A stretch of DNA of 64,000 nt, taken from assembly GCF_000717715.1 (NCBI RefSeq), contig NZ_JOAI01000006.1, positions 62,001 through 126,000 on the forward strand, read 5' to 3'. Under the pieces are notes generated by a model, which saw nothing but the letters and a program-made list of their open reading frames with translations, was not told the DNA's origin and searched no databases. Shown one piece after another: positions 36,211 to 45,111 of this stretch (position 1 is its first letter; each line of letters begins with the position of its first letter). The DNA comes from Streptomyces sp. NRRL B-24484. Its GTDB lineage: Bacteria > Actinomycetota > Actinomycetes > Streptomycetales > Streptomycetaceae. Made by a program: the position numbers and the translations under genes.

Positions 36211-36669
36211 TCAGGAGTCGCTGGCGAACAGCTTGAGGACCGGCACGCCGACCTTGTGCCGTGCCCGCGACGCCCAGTCGCGGTGGAAGAACTCCTCCAC
36301 GAAGTGCGGCGAGGTCAGTACCAGCACCTCGTCGGCGCCGTGCTCCTCGACCACGCTCCGCAGCCCGTCGAGCGGGTTCTCCTCCACCACCCGGCCGGTC
36401 GCCTCGGCCCCCGCCTCGCGCAGGTGGCGCAGGCTGTGTTCCAGGGACTCCTCGGCCACCGTGGGCACCGACTCGTCGTCGTGCTCGTGCACCGCCTTGT
36501 CGAGATGGCCCAGCGCCACGTCGTCGAGTGCTCTCAGCAGCTCGTCCTGTTTCCCCCGCGGCTGCATCAGCACGACGAACGAGACCTTCTCGTCGCCGTG
36601 CAGGGTGGTGACCAGCTCGACGTCCGCGTCGGACAGCGCCTTTTCGATCATCAGTACGGTCTTGAACAC
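36211..36669 (-). CDS. Small universal-stress-like protein, often misnamed indole-3-glycerol-phosphate synthase
   Basis: A 152-residue acidic protein: [19 protein letters not shown] at the N-terminus, a His/Glu-rich middle, and a C-terminal strand-helix ([29 protein letters not shown]; quoted in pieces) reminiscent of Usp nucleotide-binding folds. I recall homologues labelled as TrpC, but it has none of the TIM-barrel motifs and is far too short. It may be a stress or housekeeping nucleotide-binding protein. AAGGGA precedes GTG 36669. It is upstream of murC on the same strand, 89 bases away. Confidence 0.6.
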   Translation of the reverse strand: MFKTVLMIEKALSDADVELVTTLHGDEKVSFVVLMQPRGKQDELLRALDDVALGHLDKAVHEHDDESVPTVAEESLEHSLRHLREAGAEATGRVVEENPLDGLRSVVEEHGADEVLVLTSPHFVEEFFHRDWASRARHKVGVPVLKLFASDS

Positions 36670-36779
36670 GTGAGTCCCTTCGTACAGTGCAGGCCCCCGG
36701 GTCCGCTGCCCTCATCTTGCCCGGCGGAAGCTTTCCTCACGCTGCACACGCACCACACGGGCCACAGCGGCCGTCTGGG

Positions 36780-37577
36780 TCACCCCGCCGCCGGAGCGAC
36801 CGGGCCGACCGGACCGTCCTCGACCCGCACGTACCGGGTGAACAGGAAGCCGCCCTCCTCGATCAGCGACTCCAGCCGCATCGCCCGAGCCTCCTCGACC
36901 GCGGCGCCGTACGCGATCCTCGGCGCGTCGCCGGCCGTCACCAGCGGCGCCAGCGACAGGCAGAGCTCGTCCAGCAGCCCGGCCGCCGCCAGCCCGCCCA
37001 GCAGCCGCGGGCCGCCCTCGGTCAGCTGCCGCGTCCAGCCGCGCGCCGCAAGCCCGGCCACCGCCGCCGCCAGGTCCACCGACCGCTCGCCGGCCACCAC
37101 CACGTCCGCGACCCCGGCCACCGCCCGGCGGGCCTCGGCGGGGGAGTCCTCCGTGGTGATCACCACGGTCCGCACCAGCGGCTCGGTGAACAGCGGCGCC
37201 GACAGGTCCAGCGCCAGCCGCCGGCTGACCACCGCGATCGCCGGGGCCGGGTCCTGGCCCGCCGCCGCCCGGGCCGCGGCGAACTCCTTCCGGGCCCGGG
37301 CCGGCCGGTAGCCCTCCGCCCGGACGGTCTCCGCCCCGACCAGCACCACGTCCGCGAGCGCCCGCAGCACCCCGAAGATCCGCTTGTCCGCCGCGCTCGA
37401 CAGGCCCTCCGACAGGCCCCCCAGCCGGGCCGAGCCGTCCAGGCTGGACACCATGTTGGCGCGCAGCCACGGCCGCCCCGCGCGGACCCCGTCCGGGTAC
37501 GCGTAGAGGGCGGCGAGCGACTCCAGCGCGGCCGGGTCGGCGACGGGGGCTGTGAGCGGATTCATCAAGAGCTGCAT
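36780..37577 (-). CDS. RibD C-terminal / pyrimidine reductase family protein
   Basis: A 265-residue DHFR-fold protein of the RibD_C family: [18 protein letters not shown] (the conserved N-terminal block), [13 protein letters not shown], and the NADPH site [20 protein letters not shown]. The family reduces the ribose of deaminated pyrimidine intermediates in riboflavin synthesis, but stand-alone paralogues such as this one often have unknown substrates, and no rib genes are nearby. ATG 37577 has AAGACT (37585-37590, minus strand) seven bases upstream, suggesting a leaderless mRNA. Only 37 bases separate it from the divergent zapE start. Confidence 0.85.
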   Translation of the reverse strand: MQLLMNPLTAPVADPAALESLAALYAYPDGVRAGRPWLRANMVSSLDGSARLGGLSEGLSSAADKRIFGVLRALADVVLVGAETVRAEGYRPARARKEFAAARAAAGQDPAPAIAVVSRRLALDLSAPLFTEPLVRTVVITTEDSPAEARRAVAGVADVVVAGERSVDLAAAVAGLAARGWTRQLTEGGPRLLGGLAAAGLLDELCLSLAPLVTAGDAPRIAYGAAVEEARAMRLESLIEEGGFLFTRYVRVEDGPVGPVAPAAG

Positions 37578-37614
37578 GGTGGCGAGTCTTCCACGGGGCG
37601 TACGCTGTACTACC
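37578..37614. promoter_or_regulatory. Overlapping divergent promoters in a 37-base gap
   Basis: Two -10-like boxes point away from each other: AAGACT (37585-37590, minus) for the RibD-like gene and TACGCT (37601-37606, plus) for zapE. There is no room for separate -35 elements, so each must lie over the other gene's -10 or start codon. Confidence 0.5.
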
Positions 37615-38676
37615 GTGCCCGCAGCCCCCCACGCCGACGCGACCGCCCCCGAGACGGCCACCGTGACAGCCCTCACCGACCGCCGGCCGGTCGTGCCCGC
37701 CGAGCGCCTGGTGGCCGAGATGGTCCCGCCGCCGCGGTTCGCCGGCGTCAGCTTCGGCAGCTACCTCCCGGACAGCACCCAGCCCAGCCAGTACGAGGCC
37801 GTGCAGGTCCTGGAGCAGTTCGCGGCCTCCCTCAACGGCAGCGGCGCCGCCCCGAAGCGCAGCTGGTTCCGGCGAGGCCCCGCGGCCCCGGCCGGCCCGG
37901 CCGGGATCTACCTCGACGGCGGCTACGGCGTCGGCAAGACCCACCTGCTCGCCTCGCTCTGGCACGCCACCCCCGGGCCCAAGGCCTTCGGCACCTTCGT
38001 CGAGCTGACCAACCTGGTCGGCGCGCTCACCTTCAAGGGCGCCGTCGAGACCCTCTCCGGGCACCGGCTGCTCTGCATCGACGAGTTCGAGCTGGACGAC
38101 CCGGGCGACACCGTCCTCGTCTCCACCCTGCTCAGCCGCCTGGTCGAGAACGGCGTCAAGCTCGCCGCCACCTCCAACACCCTCCCCGACAAGCTCGGCG
38201 AGGGGCGCTTCGCGGCCGCCGACTTCCTCCGCGAGATCCAGGGCCTCTCCGCGCACTTCCGGCCCGTCCGGATCGACGGCCAGGACTACCGCCACCGCGG
38301 CCTGCCCGACGCCCCCGCGCCGTACACCGACGACGAGGTCACCGCCCGCGCCGCCACCGCTCCCGGTGCCTCGCTGGACGACTTCGACGCCCTGCTCGAC
38401 CACCTCAAGAACGTCCACCCGAGCCGCTACGGCGCCATGCTCGACGACGTCCACGCCGTCTTCCTGCGCGGCGTCCGGCCGGTCGAGGACCAGTCCACCG
38501 CCCTGCGGCTGGTCGTCCTCGCCGACCGCATGTACGACCGCGAGCTGCCCGTCACCGCCTCCGGCGTGCCCTTCGACCGGGTCTTCCCCGAGGAGATGCT
38601 GAAGGGCGGCTACCGCAAGAAGTACCTCCGAGCCGTCTCCCGCCTCGTCGCCCTCGCCCGGGACAGCGCCCGCTGA
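37615..38676 (+). CDS. zapE: AFG1/ZapE-family ATPase
   Basis: A 353-residue AAA-type P-loop ATPase. Walker A is [14 protein letters not shown], Walker B is [11 protein letters not shown], and sensor-like [14 protein letters not shown] follows. The family includes E. coli ZapE, linked to FtsZ-ring constriction, and mitochondrial AFG1/LACE1. The role in a streptomycete, which divides mainly at sporulation, is unproven. The GTG at 37615 lies eight bases after TACGCT and has no ribosome site, so a leaderless mRNA is likely. Confidence 0.87.
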   Translation: MPAAPHADATAPETATVTALTDRRPVVPAERLVAEMVPPPRFAGVSFGSYLPDSTQPSQYEAVQVLEQFAASLNGSGAAPKRSWFRRGPAAPAGPAGIYLDGGYGVGKTHLLASLWHATPGPKAFGTFVELTNLVGALTFKGAVETLSGHRLLCIDEFELDDPGDTVLVSTLLSRLVENGVKLAATSNTLPDKLGEGRFAAADFLREIQGLSAHFRPVRIDGQDYRHRGLPDAPAPYTDDEVTARAATAPGASLDDFDALLDHLKNVHPSRYGAMLDDVHAVFLRGVRPVEDQSTALRLVVLADRMYDRELPVTASGVPFDRVFPEEMLKGGYRKKYLRAVSRLVALARDSAR

Positions 38677-38685
38677 TCCCTCGCG

Positions 38686-38720
38686 GGCCGGCCCCGGGCC
38701 CGTGCCCGCGGGGGCCGGCC
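38686..38720 (+). terminator. Terminator after zapE
   Basis: A perfect 10-bp GC stem (38686-38695 with 38711-38720) and a 15-base loop. Confidence 0.65.
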
Positions 38721-38736
38721 CCCATTCGTCCGCGGA

Positions 38737-38759
38737 TTGTCGGTGGCGGGTCGTACGGT
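38737..38759 (+). promoter_or_regulatory. PafBC-type (RecA-independent DNA damage) promoter of uvrB
   Basis: TTGTCGGTG (38737-38745), eight bases, then TACGGT (38754-38759) fits the actinobacterial RecA-independent damage promoter consensus TTGTCRGTG-N8-TAnnnT at every fixed position. The -10 ends six bases before the uvrB GTG, so the transcript should be leaderless. Confidence 0.8.
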
Positions 38760-38765
38760 GGACCC

Positions 38766-40859
38766 GTGCGACCCATCACGAGTATCGAGCGGTCAGTGAC
38801 GCCCTTCGAGGTCGTCAGCCCCTACCGACCCAACGGCGACCAGCCGGCGGCGATCGCCGAGCTGGAGCGCCGCATCCGGGCGGGCGAGAAGGACGTGGTG
38901 CTGCTCGGCGCGACCGGCACCGGCAAGTCCGCCACCACGGCGTGGATGATCGAGAAGCTGCAGCGCCCCACCCTGGTGATGGCGCCGAACAAGACCCTGG
39001 CCGCCCAGCTGGCCAACGAGTTCCGCGAGCTGCTGCCCAACAACGCGGTCGAGTACTTCGTCTCGTACTACGACTACTACCAGCCCGAGGCGTACGTCCC
39101 GCAGACGGACACCTACATCGAGAAGGACTCCTCGATCAACGAGGAGGTCGAACGGCTGCGGCACTCCGCGACCAACTCCCTCCTCACCCGCCGCGACGTG
39201 GTCGTGGTCGCCTCGGTCTCCTGCATCTACGGCCTCGGCACCCCGCAGGAGTACGTGGACCGGATGGTCCCGCTCAGGGTCGGCGAGGAGATCGACCGGG
39301 ACGCACTGCTCCGCCGCTTCGTCGACATCCAGTACACCCGCAACGACCTCGCCTTCACCCGCGGCACCTTCCGGGTCCGCGGCGACACGATCGAGATCTT
39401 CCCGGTCTACGAGGAGCTCGCCGTCCGGATCGAGATGTTCGGCGACGAGATCGAGGCGCTGTACACGCTGCACCCGCTGACCGGCGAGATCATCAGCCAG
39501 GACGACTCGATCTACGTCTTCCCCGCCTCGCACTACGTCGCCGGCCCGGAGCGGATGGAGCGCGCGGTCAACGACATCGAGAAGGAGCTCGGCGAGCGCC
39601 TGGCGGTGATGGAGAAGCAGGGCAAGCTGCTGGAGGCCCAGCGGCTGCGCATGCGCACCACCTACGACCTCGAGATGCTCCGCCAGATCGGCACCTGCTC
39701 GGGCGTCGAGAACTACTCGATGCACTTCGACGGCCGCTCGCCCGGCTCCCCGCCGAACACCCTGCTCGACTACTTCCCGGAGGACTTCCTCCTGGTCATC
39801 GACGAGTCGCACGTGACGGTGCCGCAGATCGGCGCGATGTACGAGGGCGACGCCTCCCGCAAGCGGACCCTGGTCGACCACGGGTTCCGACTGCCCTCCG
39901 CGATGGACAACCGCCCGCTCAAGTGGGAGGAGTTCCTGGAGCGGATCGGGCAGACGGTCTACCTCTCGGCGACCCCGGGCAAGTACGAGCTGTCCCGCGG
40001 CGACGGCGCCGTCCAGCAGATCATCCGCCCGACCGGCCTGATCGACCCCGAGGTGATCGTCAAGCCCACCGAGGGCCAGATCGACGACCTGGTGCACGAG
40101 GTCCGCACCCGCGTCGAGCGGGACGAGCGCGTCCTGGTCACCACCCTCACCAAGAAGATGGCGGAGGACCTCACCGACTACATGCTCGGCCTGGACATCC
40201 GCGTGCGGTACCTGCACAGCGACATCGACACGCTGCGCCGGGTCGAGCTGCTGCGCGAGCTGCGGGCCGGCGAGTACGACGTCCTGGTGGGCATCAACCT
40301 GCTCCGCGAGGGCCTGGACCTGCCCGAGGTGTCGCTGGTGGCGATCCTGGACGCGGACAAGGAGGGCTTCCTGCGGTCGGGCACCTCGCTGATCCAGACC
40401 ATCGGCCGCGCGGCGCGCAACGTCTCCGGCCAGGTCCACATGTACGCGGACCGGATCACCCCGGCGATGGAACTCGCGATCGAGGAGACCAACCGCCGCC
40501 GGGCCGTGCAGCAGGCCTACAACGAGGCGAACGGCATCGACCCGCAGCCGCTGCGCAAGAAGATCGGCGACATCCTGGACACCCTCGCCCGCGAGGACGT
40601 GGACACCGAGGAGCTGCTCTCCACCGGCTACCGCGCGTCGGGCGGCAAGACCCGCACGCCCGTCCCGGCCCTCGGGGCGGACCGCAAGCCGGCCAAGAGC
40701 CTGCCCGCGGCGGAGCTGGCCCAGCTCATCCAGGACCTCACCGACCGGATGCACGCGGCCGCGGCCGAGCTGCAGTTCGAGGTGGCCGCGCGGCTGCGCG
40801 ACGAGGTCGGCGAGCTGAAGAAGGAGCTCCGGCAGATGCGCGAGGCGGGGATGGCCTGA
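38766..40859 (+). CDS. uvrB: Excinuclease ABC subunit B
   Basis: A 697-residue helicase-like core of nucleotide excision repair. It has Walker [15 protein letters not shown], the beta-hairpin tyrosines in [16 protein letters not shown], the DESHVTVPQ Walker B, helicase motif [11 protein letters not shown], and a C-terminal UVR domain ([19 protein letters not shown]) that contacts UvrC. The GTG at 38766 is the only start consistent with the conserved N-terminus and the -10 box. Regulation by DNA damage through PafBC is inferred from the promoter. uvrA and uvrC lie 5-10 kb downstream in separate units. Confidence 0.96.
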   Translation: MRPITSIERSVTPFEVVSPYRPNGDQPAAIAELERRIRAGEKDVVLLGATGTGKSATTAWMIEKLQRPTLVMAPNKTLAAQLANEFRELLPNNAVEYFVSYYDYYQPEAYVPQTDTYIEKDSSINEEVERLRHSATNSLLTRRDVVVVASVSCIYGLGTPQEYVDRMVPLRVGEEIDRDALLRRFVDIQYTRNDLAFTRGTFRVRGDTIEIFPVYEELAVRIEMFGDEIEALYTLHPLTGEIISQDDSIYVFPASHYVAGPERMERAVNDIEKELGERLAVMEKQGKLLEAQRLRMRTTYDLEMLRQIGTCSGVENYSMHFDGRSPGSPPNTLLDYFPEDFLLVIDESHVTVPQIGAMYEGDASRKRTLVDHGFRLPSAMDNRPLKWEEFLERIGQTVYLSATPGKYELSRGDGAVQQIIRPTGLIDPEVIVKPTEGQIDDLVHEVRTRVERDERVLVTTLTKKMAEDLTDYMLGLDIRVRYLHSDIDTLRRVELLRELRAGEYDVLVGINLLREGLDLPEVSLVAILDADKEGFLRSGTSLIQTIGRAARNVSGQVHMYADRITPAMELAIEETNRRRAVQQAYNEANGIDPQPLRKKIGDILDTLAREDVDTEELLSTGYRASGGKTRTPVPALGADRKPAKSLPAAELAQLIQDLTDRMHAAAAELQFEVAARLRDEVGELKKELRQMREAGMA

Positions 40860-40920
40860 GCCCGGCCGGACGCGCTCCCACGGGGAGCACCCCGGGGTGC
40901 GGGAGCACCCTGCATGACGC

Positions 40921-40953
40921 GTGCCCGCAGGCCCTAGGCTGGCCTGCGGGCAC
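40921..40953 (+). terminator. Terminator after uvrB
   Basis: A perfect 13-bp stem with a 7-base loop. The rest of 40860-41107 holds nothing else I recognise. Confidence 0.85.
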
Positions 40954-41107
40954 CGGTCGTCGAACAGGATCCGGCCGCGCGGGTGCGGCGGGCGGCGGCG
41001 GTGCGGCCGCAGGGCACTGGGGGCCTCAGCCGGGGGACGGCAACGGGGTGTTCCGTCCGGGCACGGTGGGACCGCTCCCGCCGGCCGAGGAGAGAGAGGG
41101 AAGCACC

Positions 41108-41689
41108 GTGTCGGTGAATCTGGCCAAGGGGCAGAGCGTCAGCCTGCAGAAGAGCTCGGGGGAGTCGCTGACGGTCGTCCGGATGGGCCTGGGCTGGCGG
41201 GCCGCCGTCCGCAAGGGCCTGTTCGGCAGCCGCAGCCGCCAGGTCGACCTGGACGCCTCGGCCCTGCTGTACGCCGAGCGCACCCCGTCCGACGTGGTGT
41301 TCTTCCAGCACCTGGCGAGCAACGACGGCTCCGTGCAGCACACCGGGGACAACCTGACCGGCGGCGCCGGCGGGGGCGGGGACGACGAGGCGATCCTGGT
41401 CGACCTGATGCGGGTGCCGGTGCACATCACCCAGATCGTCTTCACCGTCAGCTCGTACACCGGCCAGAGCTTCGCCGAGGTGCAGGACGCGCACTGCCGG
41501 CTGGTCGACGAGTCCACCGGGCAGGAACTGGCCCGCTACGAGCTGGCGGCGGGCGGCCGGCACACCGGCCAGATCATGGCGAAGGTGTACCGCGAGCCGG
41601 AGGGCGGCTGGGCGATGCAGGCGATCGGCGCACCGGCGCGGGCCAGGACCTTCCAGGACATGCTGCCCGCGATCGAGCCCTTCCTCTGA
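41108..41689 (+). CDS. TerD-family stress protein
   Basis: A 193-residue TerD/TerZ-like protein, a beta-sandwich family that binds calcium and is linked to tellurite, phage and envelope stress. The N-terminus SVNLAKGQSVSLQK is family-typical; DLDASALLY, SYTGQSFAEVQDAHCRLVD and IMAKVYREPEGGWAMQAIG follow. In the usual GDNLTG calcium loop it reads GDNLTGGAGGGGDDEA, with a Gly insertion. GAGGGA precedes GTG 41108. It lies upstream of a TerC-family gene, but a terminator and riboswitch separate them. Other TerD homologues in streptomycetes influence development; a specific role is not shown here. Confidence 0.87.
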   Translation: MSVNLAKGQSVSLQKSSGESLTVVRMGLGWRAAVRKGLFGSRSRQVDLDASALLYAERTPSDVVFFQHLASNDGSVQHTGDNLTGGAGGGGDDEAILVDLMRVPVHITQIVFTVSSYTGQSFAEVQDAHCRLVDESTGQELARYELAAGGRHTGQIMAKVYREPEGGWAMQAIGAPARARTFQDMLPAIEPFL

Positions 41690-41701
41690 GCCGACGGACA
41701 C

Positions 41702-41721
41702 CTCCGGGGGCGCCCCCGGAG
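41702..41721 (+). terminator. Terminator after the TerD gene
   Basis: A 20-base perfect palindrome of ten paired positions with no unpaired loop bases, followed by a pyrimidine-rich stretch. Confidence 0.65.
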
Positions 41722-41751
41722 CGGCTCCGCGCCTGACGGTTCTTTACCTTC

Positions 41752-41781
41752 TTTACCTTGTCTTGGGAATTCTGTTAGCCT
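41752..41781 (+). promoter_or_regulatory. Promoter of the riboswitch-controlled terC transcript
   Basis: TTTACC (41752-41757) and TAGCCT (41776-41781) are separated by 18 bases; the start would be near 41788, just before the aptamer. The -35 lies in a tandem TTCTTTACC duplication (41740-41757). Confidence 0.5.
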
Positions 41782-41787
41782 CGGCGG

Positions 41788-41941
41788 AGACGGAGGGGAG
41801 TACTCCCCAGCGGCAGCCCCGTCATCACGGACGTCCGCCCATCGGGTGTCCCGGGGTGCCGGCCCGCGTGCTCCTTCGGTGAGCCGCAGGGTGGAGGAGA
41901 CCTCCGGCAGTGACGATGCCTGTTCGCCTACCTGCCGGAGG
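41788..41941 (+). ncRNA. yybP-ykoY manganese riboswitch with ribosome-site switch
   Basis: The aptamer has the family layout: P1 5' strand CGGAGG (41791-41796) followed by GGAGTA, then a CGTCA element (41824-41828), and GAGGAGA just before the P1 3' strand CCTCCG (41901-41906). The P1 3' strand and next four bases (41901-41910) are perfectly complementary to 41932-41941, which covers the terC ribosome site. Ligand-bound P1 would free that site; without Mn2+ it would be hidden. Such riboswitches commonly precede TerC/Alx-family exporters. Confidence 0.85.
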
Positions 41942-41948
41942 AGCAGAC

Positions 41949-42938
41949 GTGGACGTTTCCCTCAGCCTGTGGATCGGCACGATCGGGGTGCTGGTCGCCC
42001 TGATCGTGGCCGACTTCTTCATCGGCGGCCGCAAACCGCACGAGGTCTCCGTCAAGGAGGCCGGGATCTGGACGACCGTCTGGATCGTCCTCGCGGTGCT
42101 GTTCGGCGCCTTCCTCTGGAAGCAGTACGGCTCGCAGCCCGCCAGTGAGTTCTTCGCCGGCTACGTCACCGAGAAGTCGCTGAGCGTCGACAACCTCTTC
42201 GTGTTCATCCTGATCATGGGCAAGTTCGCGGTGCCGCGGATCTACCAGCAGCGCGTGCTGATGTTCGGCGTGATCATCGCGCTGGTGCTGCGGGCGGTCT
42301 TCATCGCCGGCGGCGCGGCCCTGGTCTCCACCTTCTCGTGGGTCTTCTACATCTTCGGCGCCTTCCTCGTCTGGACGGCCTGGAAGCTCATCCAGGACGC
42401 CCGTTCCGACGAGGAGGAGGAGTTCGAGGAGAACCGCCTGCTCAAGGCGATCGAGAAGCGCTTCCCGGCGACCGACAAGTACCACGGCACCAAGCTGTTC
42501 GTCGTGGAGAACGGCCGCCGGCTGATGACCCCGATGCTGATCGTCATGCTGGCGATCGGCACCACCGACGTGCTGTTCGCCCTGGACTCCATCCCCGCGA
42601 TCTTCGGCCTGACCCAGGACCCGTACATCGTGTTCACCGCGAACGCCTTCGCGCTGATGGGCCTGCGCCAGCTGTACTTCCTGATCGGCGGCCTGCTGAA
42701 GAAGCTGGTCCACCTCGCCTACGGCCTGTCGGTGATCCTCGGCTTCATCGGCGTCAAGCTGGTGCTGCACGCGCTGCACGAGAGCGGCGTGCACGTGCCG
42801 GAGGTCAGCATCGGCGTCTCGCTGGGCTTCATCGTGGCGGTGCTCGCCGTCACCACGGTCACCAGCCTGATCGCCTCCCGCCGGCAGCAGCGCGAGGCAC
42901 TGGCCGCGGCCCGGGAGCGCGACGGCGCGGACGTCTGA
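41949..42938 (+). CDS. TerC/Alx-family membrane protein (probable Mn2+ exporter)
   Basis: A 329-residue protein with about nine transmembrane segments. Acidic intramembrane motifs typical of TerC/Alx are present: EKSLSVDNLFVF and IGTTDVLFALDSIPAIFG. A charged cytoplasmic loop (ARSDEEEEFEENRLLKAIEKRF, about residues 150-175; quoted in part) is between halves. GTG 41949 follows GGAGGAG with a 5-base spacer and opens VDVSLSLWIG. The upstream yybP-ykoY riboswitch indicates manganese control, and bacterial Alx/TerC proteins export Mn2+, so that role is favoured over tellurium resistance. Confidence 0.9.
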   Translation: MDVSLSLWIGTIGVLVALIVADFFIGGRKPHEVSVKEAGIWTTVWIVLAVLFGAFLWKQYGSQPASEFFAGYVTEKSLSVDNLFVFILIMGKFAVPRIYQQRVLMFGVIIALVLRAVFIAGGAALVSTFSWVFYIFGAFLVWTAWKLIQDARSDEEEEFEENRLLKAIEKRFPATDKYHGTKLFVVENGRRLMTPMLIVMLAIGTTDVLFALDSIPAIFGLTQDPYIVFTANAFALMGLRQLYFLIGGLLKKLVHLAYGLSVILGFIGVKLVLHALHESGVHVPEVSIGVSLGFIVAVLAVTTVTSLIASRRQQREALAAARERDGADV

Positions 42939-42981
42939 CCCACCCGATCCCGCAGCGGCGGGGTGCGACCGCGGGGACCGG

Positions 42982-43580
42982 TCACACCCCGCCGCTGCGT
43001 CCGCGTGCGGCGGCCACCGCGTCCGTGTACGCCTCGGACGTGAGGTCCGCCGGCGGCACGCCGAGTTCGGCGAGGACGCCGCGGACCGCCGCCAGCGCGG
43101 CGGGCAGCTCCTGCTCGCCGCAGACCGTCTCCACCTCCAGGAAGACCCCGGCGAGCTCCGGGACCTCGACCGGGGTGGCCGGCAGCTCCCGGCCGTCCCG
43201 GTGCAGCGGGTGGTTGCGGCAGTGCTTCTCGAAGGCCGGCGCCGGCCGGTAGCCGAGGCCGTGCAGCACCGCGGCGGTGCCGGCCGGGTCGCCGACGGCG
43301 GTCTCGGCCTCCGGCTCGGCGCCGGATGCCGCGTCCACCCGGGCGTCCTTCCGGGTCAGCAGGGTGCGGCTGCCCGCCGGGCCGGTGACGGTGCGCAGCC
43401 GCAGTTCGCGGTCGCCGCCGGCCAGCGAGCCGTCCGGCAGGTCCCAGTAGGTGTGCCGGTACACCTCGGCCCGGCCGGGCCGGCCAGGGCGTCGAGCCGG
43501 GCCCGGCCGGCGGCGGGGTCGCGGACGACGGCCTTGAGCTCGGCCTCGACCGTCGGGCCCGGCCGCGCGCCTCCGGTCAC
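42982..43580 (-). pseudogene. CYTH-domain (class IV adenylate cyclase-like) gene with a frameshift
   Basis: The N-terminal part (VEAELKAVVRDPAAGRARLDAL, quoted from the 43580 frame in part) and C-terminal part (YRHTYWDLPDGSLAGGDREL onward) of one CYTH protein lie in different frames. The switch is in a GGCCGG-repeat stretch at about 43466-43500 and is consistent with the loss of one base. The rest is well conserved (RELRLRTVTGP, LTRKDARVD, AFEKHCRN, VFLEVET), with no further stops. CYTH proteins hydrolyse triphosphates or make cAMP. It could be a recent pseudogene, a sequencing error in a GC repeat, or programmed slippage. It starts 7 bases after the MBL gene. Confidence 0.75.
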
Positions 43581-43587
43581 CTGACGG

Positions 43588-44241
43588 TCACCAGCCGCGC
43601 TCGCGCCACTCGCCGAGGTGCGGGCGCTCGGTGCCGAGCGTGGTGTCGTTGCCGTGGCCGGGGTAGACCCAGGCCTCGTCCGGCAGCACGTCGAAGATCT
43701 TCTCGTTGACGTCGCGGAAGAGGCTGGCGAAGGCCTCCGGGTCCTTCCAGGTGTTGCCGACGCCGCCGGGGAAGAGGCAGTCGCCGGTGAACACGTGCGG
43801 ATGGCCCTGCGGGTCGTCGTAGACCAGCACGATCGCGCCGGGGGTGTGGCCGACCAGCTTGCGCACGGTGAGCTCGACCTGGCCGACCCGCAGCACGTCG
43901 CCGTCGTCCAGCAGCAGCTCGGTGGGGACGTCGATGGCCTCGGCGTCGATCCGGCCGGCCGCCGTGCGGGCGCCGGTGGCGGCCACCACCTCCGCCAGCG
44001 CGGCCCAGTGGTCGTGGTGCCGGTGGGTGGTGACGACCGTGGCCAGGCTCTCGCCGACCGTCTCCAGCAGGGTGGGCGCGTCGGCGGCCGCGTCGATCAG
44101 CAGCTGCTCGTCGGTGGCCCGGCAGCGCAGCAGGTAGGCGTTGTTGTCGTACGGTCCGACCGCCACCTTGGTGACGATCAGGTGGGCGAGCTCCCGTACG
44201 TCGGGCGGGCCGCCGACCTTGACCGCTCCGTGGTAGGTCAT
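43588..44241 (-). CDS. MBL-fold metallo-hydrolase (glyoxalase II-like)
   Basis: A 217-residue metallo-beta-lactamase-fold protein with the dinuclear metal motif THRHHDH, the bridging Asp region FTGDCLFPGGVGNT, the His in VGHTPGAI and the terminal YPGHGNDTTLG. It is most like the YcbL/glyoxalase-II group that hydrolyses thioesters of low-molecular-weight thiols, here perhaps mycothiol. AGGAG precedes ATG 44241. It is in a run with a DinB-like mycothiol enzyme upstream (84 bases) and the broken CYTH gene downstream. Confidence 0.87.
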   Translation of the reverse strand: MTYHGAVKVGGPPDVRELAHLIVTKVAVGPYDNNAYLLRCRATDEQLLIDAAADAPTLLETVGESLATVVTTHRHHDHWAALAEVVAATGARTAAGRIDAEAIDVPTELLLDDGDVLRVGQVELTVRKLVGHTPGAIVLVYDDPQGHPHVFTGDCLFPGGVGNTWKDPEAFASLFRDVNEKIFDVLPDEAWVYPGHGNDTTLGTERPHLGEWRERGW

Positions 44242-44325
44242 CGCTCTGCTCCTCGGTCGTCGTGGCCGGGCACCGCGGTGCGGCCGGGTCCCGGCTGAAA
44301 GTCCGTCACCTGCATCATCGCCTGT

Positions 44326-45111
44326 TCAGTTCAGCGGCGGAAGCTGCGGCAGCACGGTGCGCGGATCGGGCAGCAGCACACCGGCCCGGTGCACCTGCAG
44401 CCCGTCCCCGTCGGAGCGGCCGGAGAGCCATGCGGTGAGCGCCCGGACGGGGCCCTCCACGGTCAGCTCGGGGCCGGTCGGCTCGCCGATCCTGGCGCGG
44501 GCCCCGGTGTCCTCGGCGGTCAGCGCGACGCCGGGCAGCCCCTCGGCGCCGTCCAGCCGGGCGGCGAGGCGGGCCAGCTCGGCGGAGGCGAAGGCCTCCG
44601 GCCAGTGCGCGGGGGTGTAGCCGGCGTCCAGGTCGACGTGGTGGTACTCGACCTCCATCAGCCGCTTCCAGGGCACGTCGCAGGCGGGGAAGACGTAGCC
44701 GGTGCGGTGCCGCAGCGGGACGGTCCAGGCGGCGTCCGGCAGGCCCTCGGCCGCCGCGGCCAGCCGCTCGGAGCTCCGCCGCAGGTCGGCGAGCTGCTCG
44801 TCGAGCGGGCGGCCCGCGCCGTCCCGGATGCCCTGCTCGCGCGCGTCGGGGCTCGCGTACTGCGGGACGTCGACGCCGGTGCGGGCGGTCTCCAGCAGGT
44901 TCACCAGCGAGTCGGCGTTGCGCGACAGGTGGGCCAGCGCGTGGCCGCGGGTCCAGCCGGGCAGGGCCGAGGGGCCGGCGACGGCGTCCGGGTCGAGGTC
45001 GGCGACGGTGCGCAGCAGGTGGTCGGTGCCCTCGGCGACGGCCTTGAGGCTCTCGGCGGCCCGGGCGGCCGCCTCCTCGGGCAGGACGCCGGTGGCTGCG
45101 GGGTCGGTCAT
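44326..45111 (-). CDS. Maleylpyruvate isomerase-type mycothiol-dependent enzyme
   Basis: A 261-residue DinB-fold protein. The N-terminal domain has LPGWTRGHALAHLSRNADSL and later MEVEYHHVDLDAGY; these His residues form the divalent-metal site of mycothiol-dependent transferases and isomerases. The C-terminal MDMPI-type domain ends with RALTAWLSGRSDGDGL. It probably conjugates mycothiol to an electrophile; substrate unknown. The neighbouring MBL hydrolase could act on the adducts. GGAGA precedes ATG 45111; 48 more in-frame codons upstream look non-coding. Confidence 0.82.
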   Translation of the reverse strand: MTDPAATGVLPEEAAARAAESLKAVAEGTDHLLRTVADLDPDAVAGPSALPGWTRGHALAHLSRNADSLVNLLETARTGVDVPQYASPDAREQGIRDGAGRPLDEQLADLRRSSERLAAAAEGLPDAAWTVPLRHRTGYVFPACDVPWKRLMEVEYHHVDLDAGYTPAHWPEAFASAELARLAARLDGAEGLPGVALTAEDTGARARIGEPTGPELTVEGPVRALTAWLSGRSDGDGLQVHRAGVLLPDPRTVLPQLPPLN

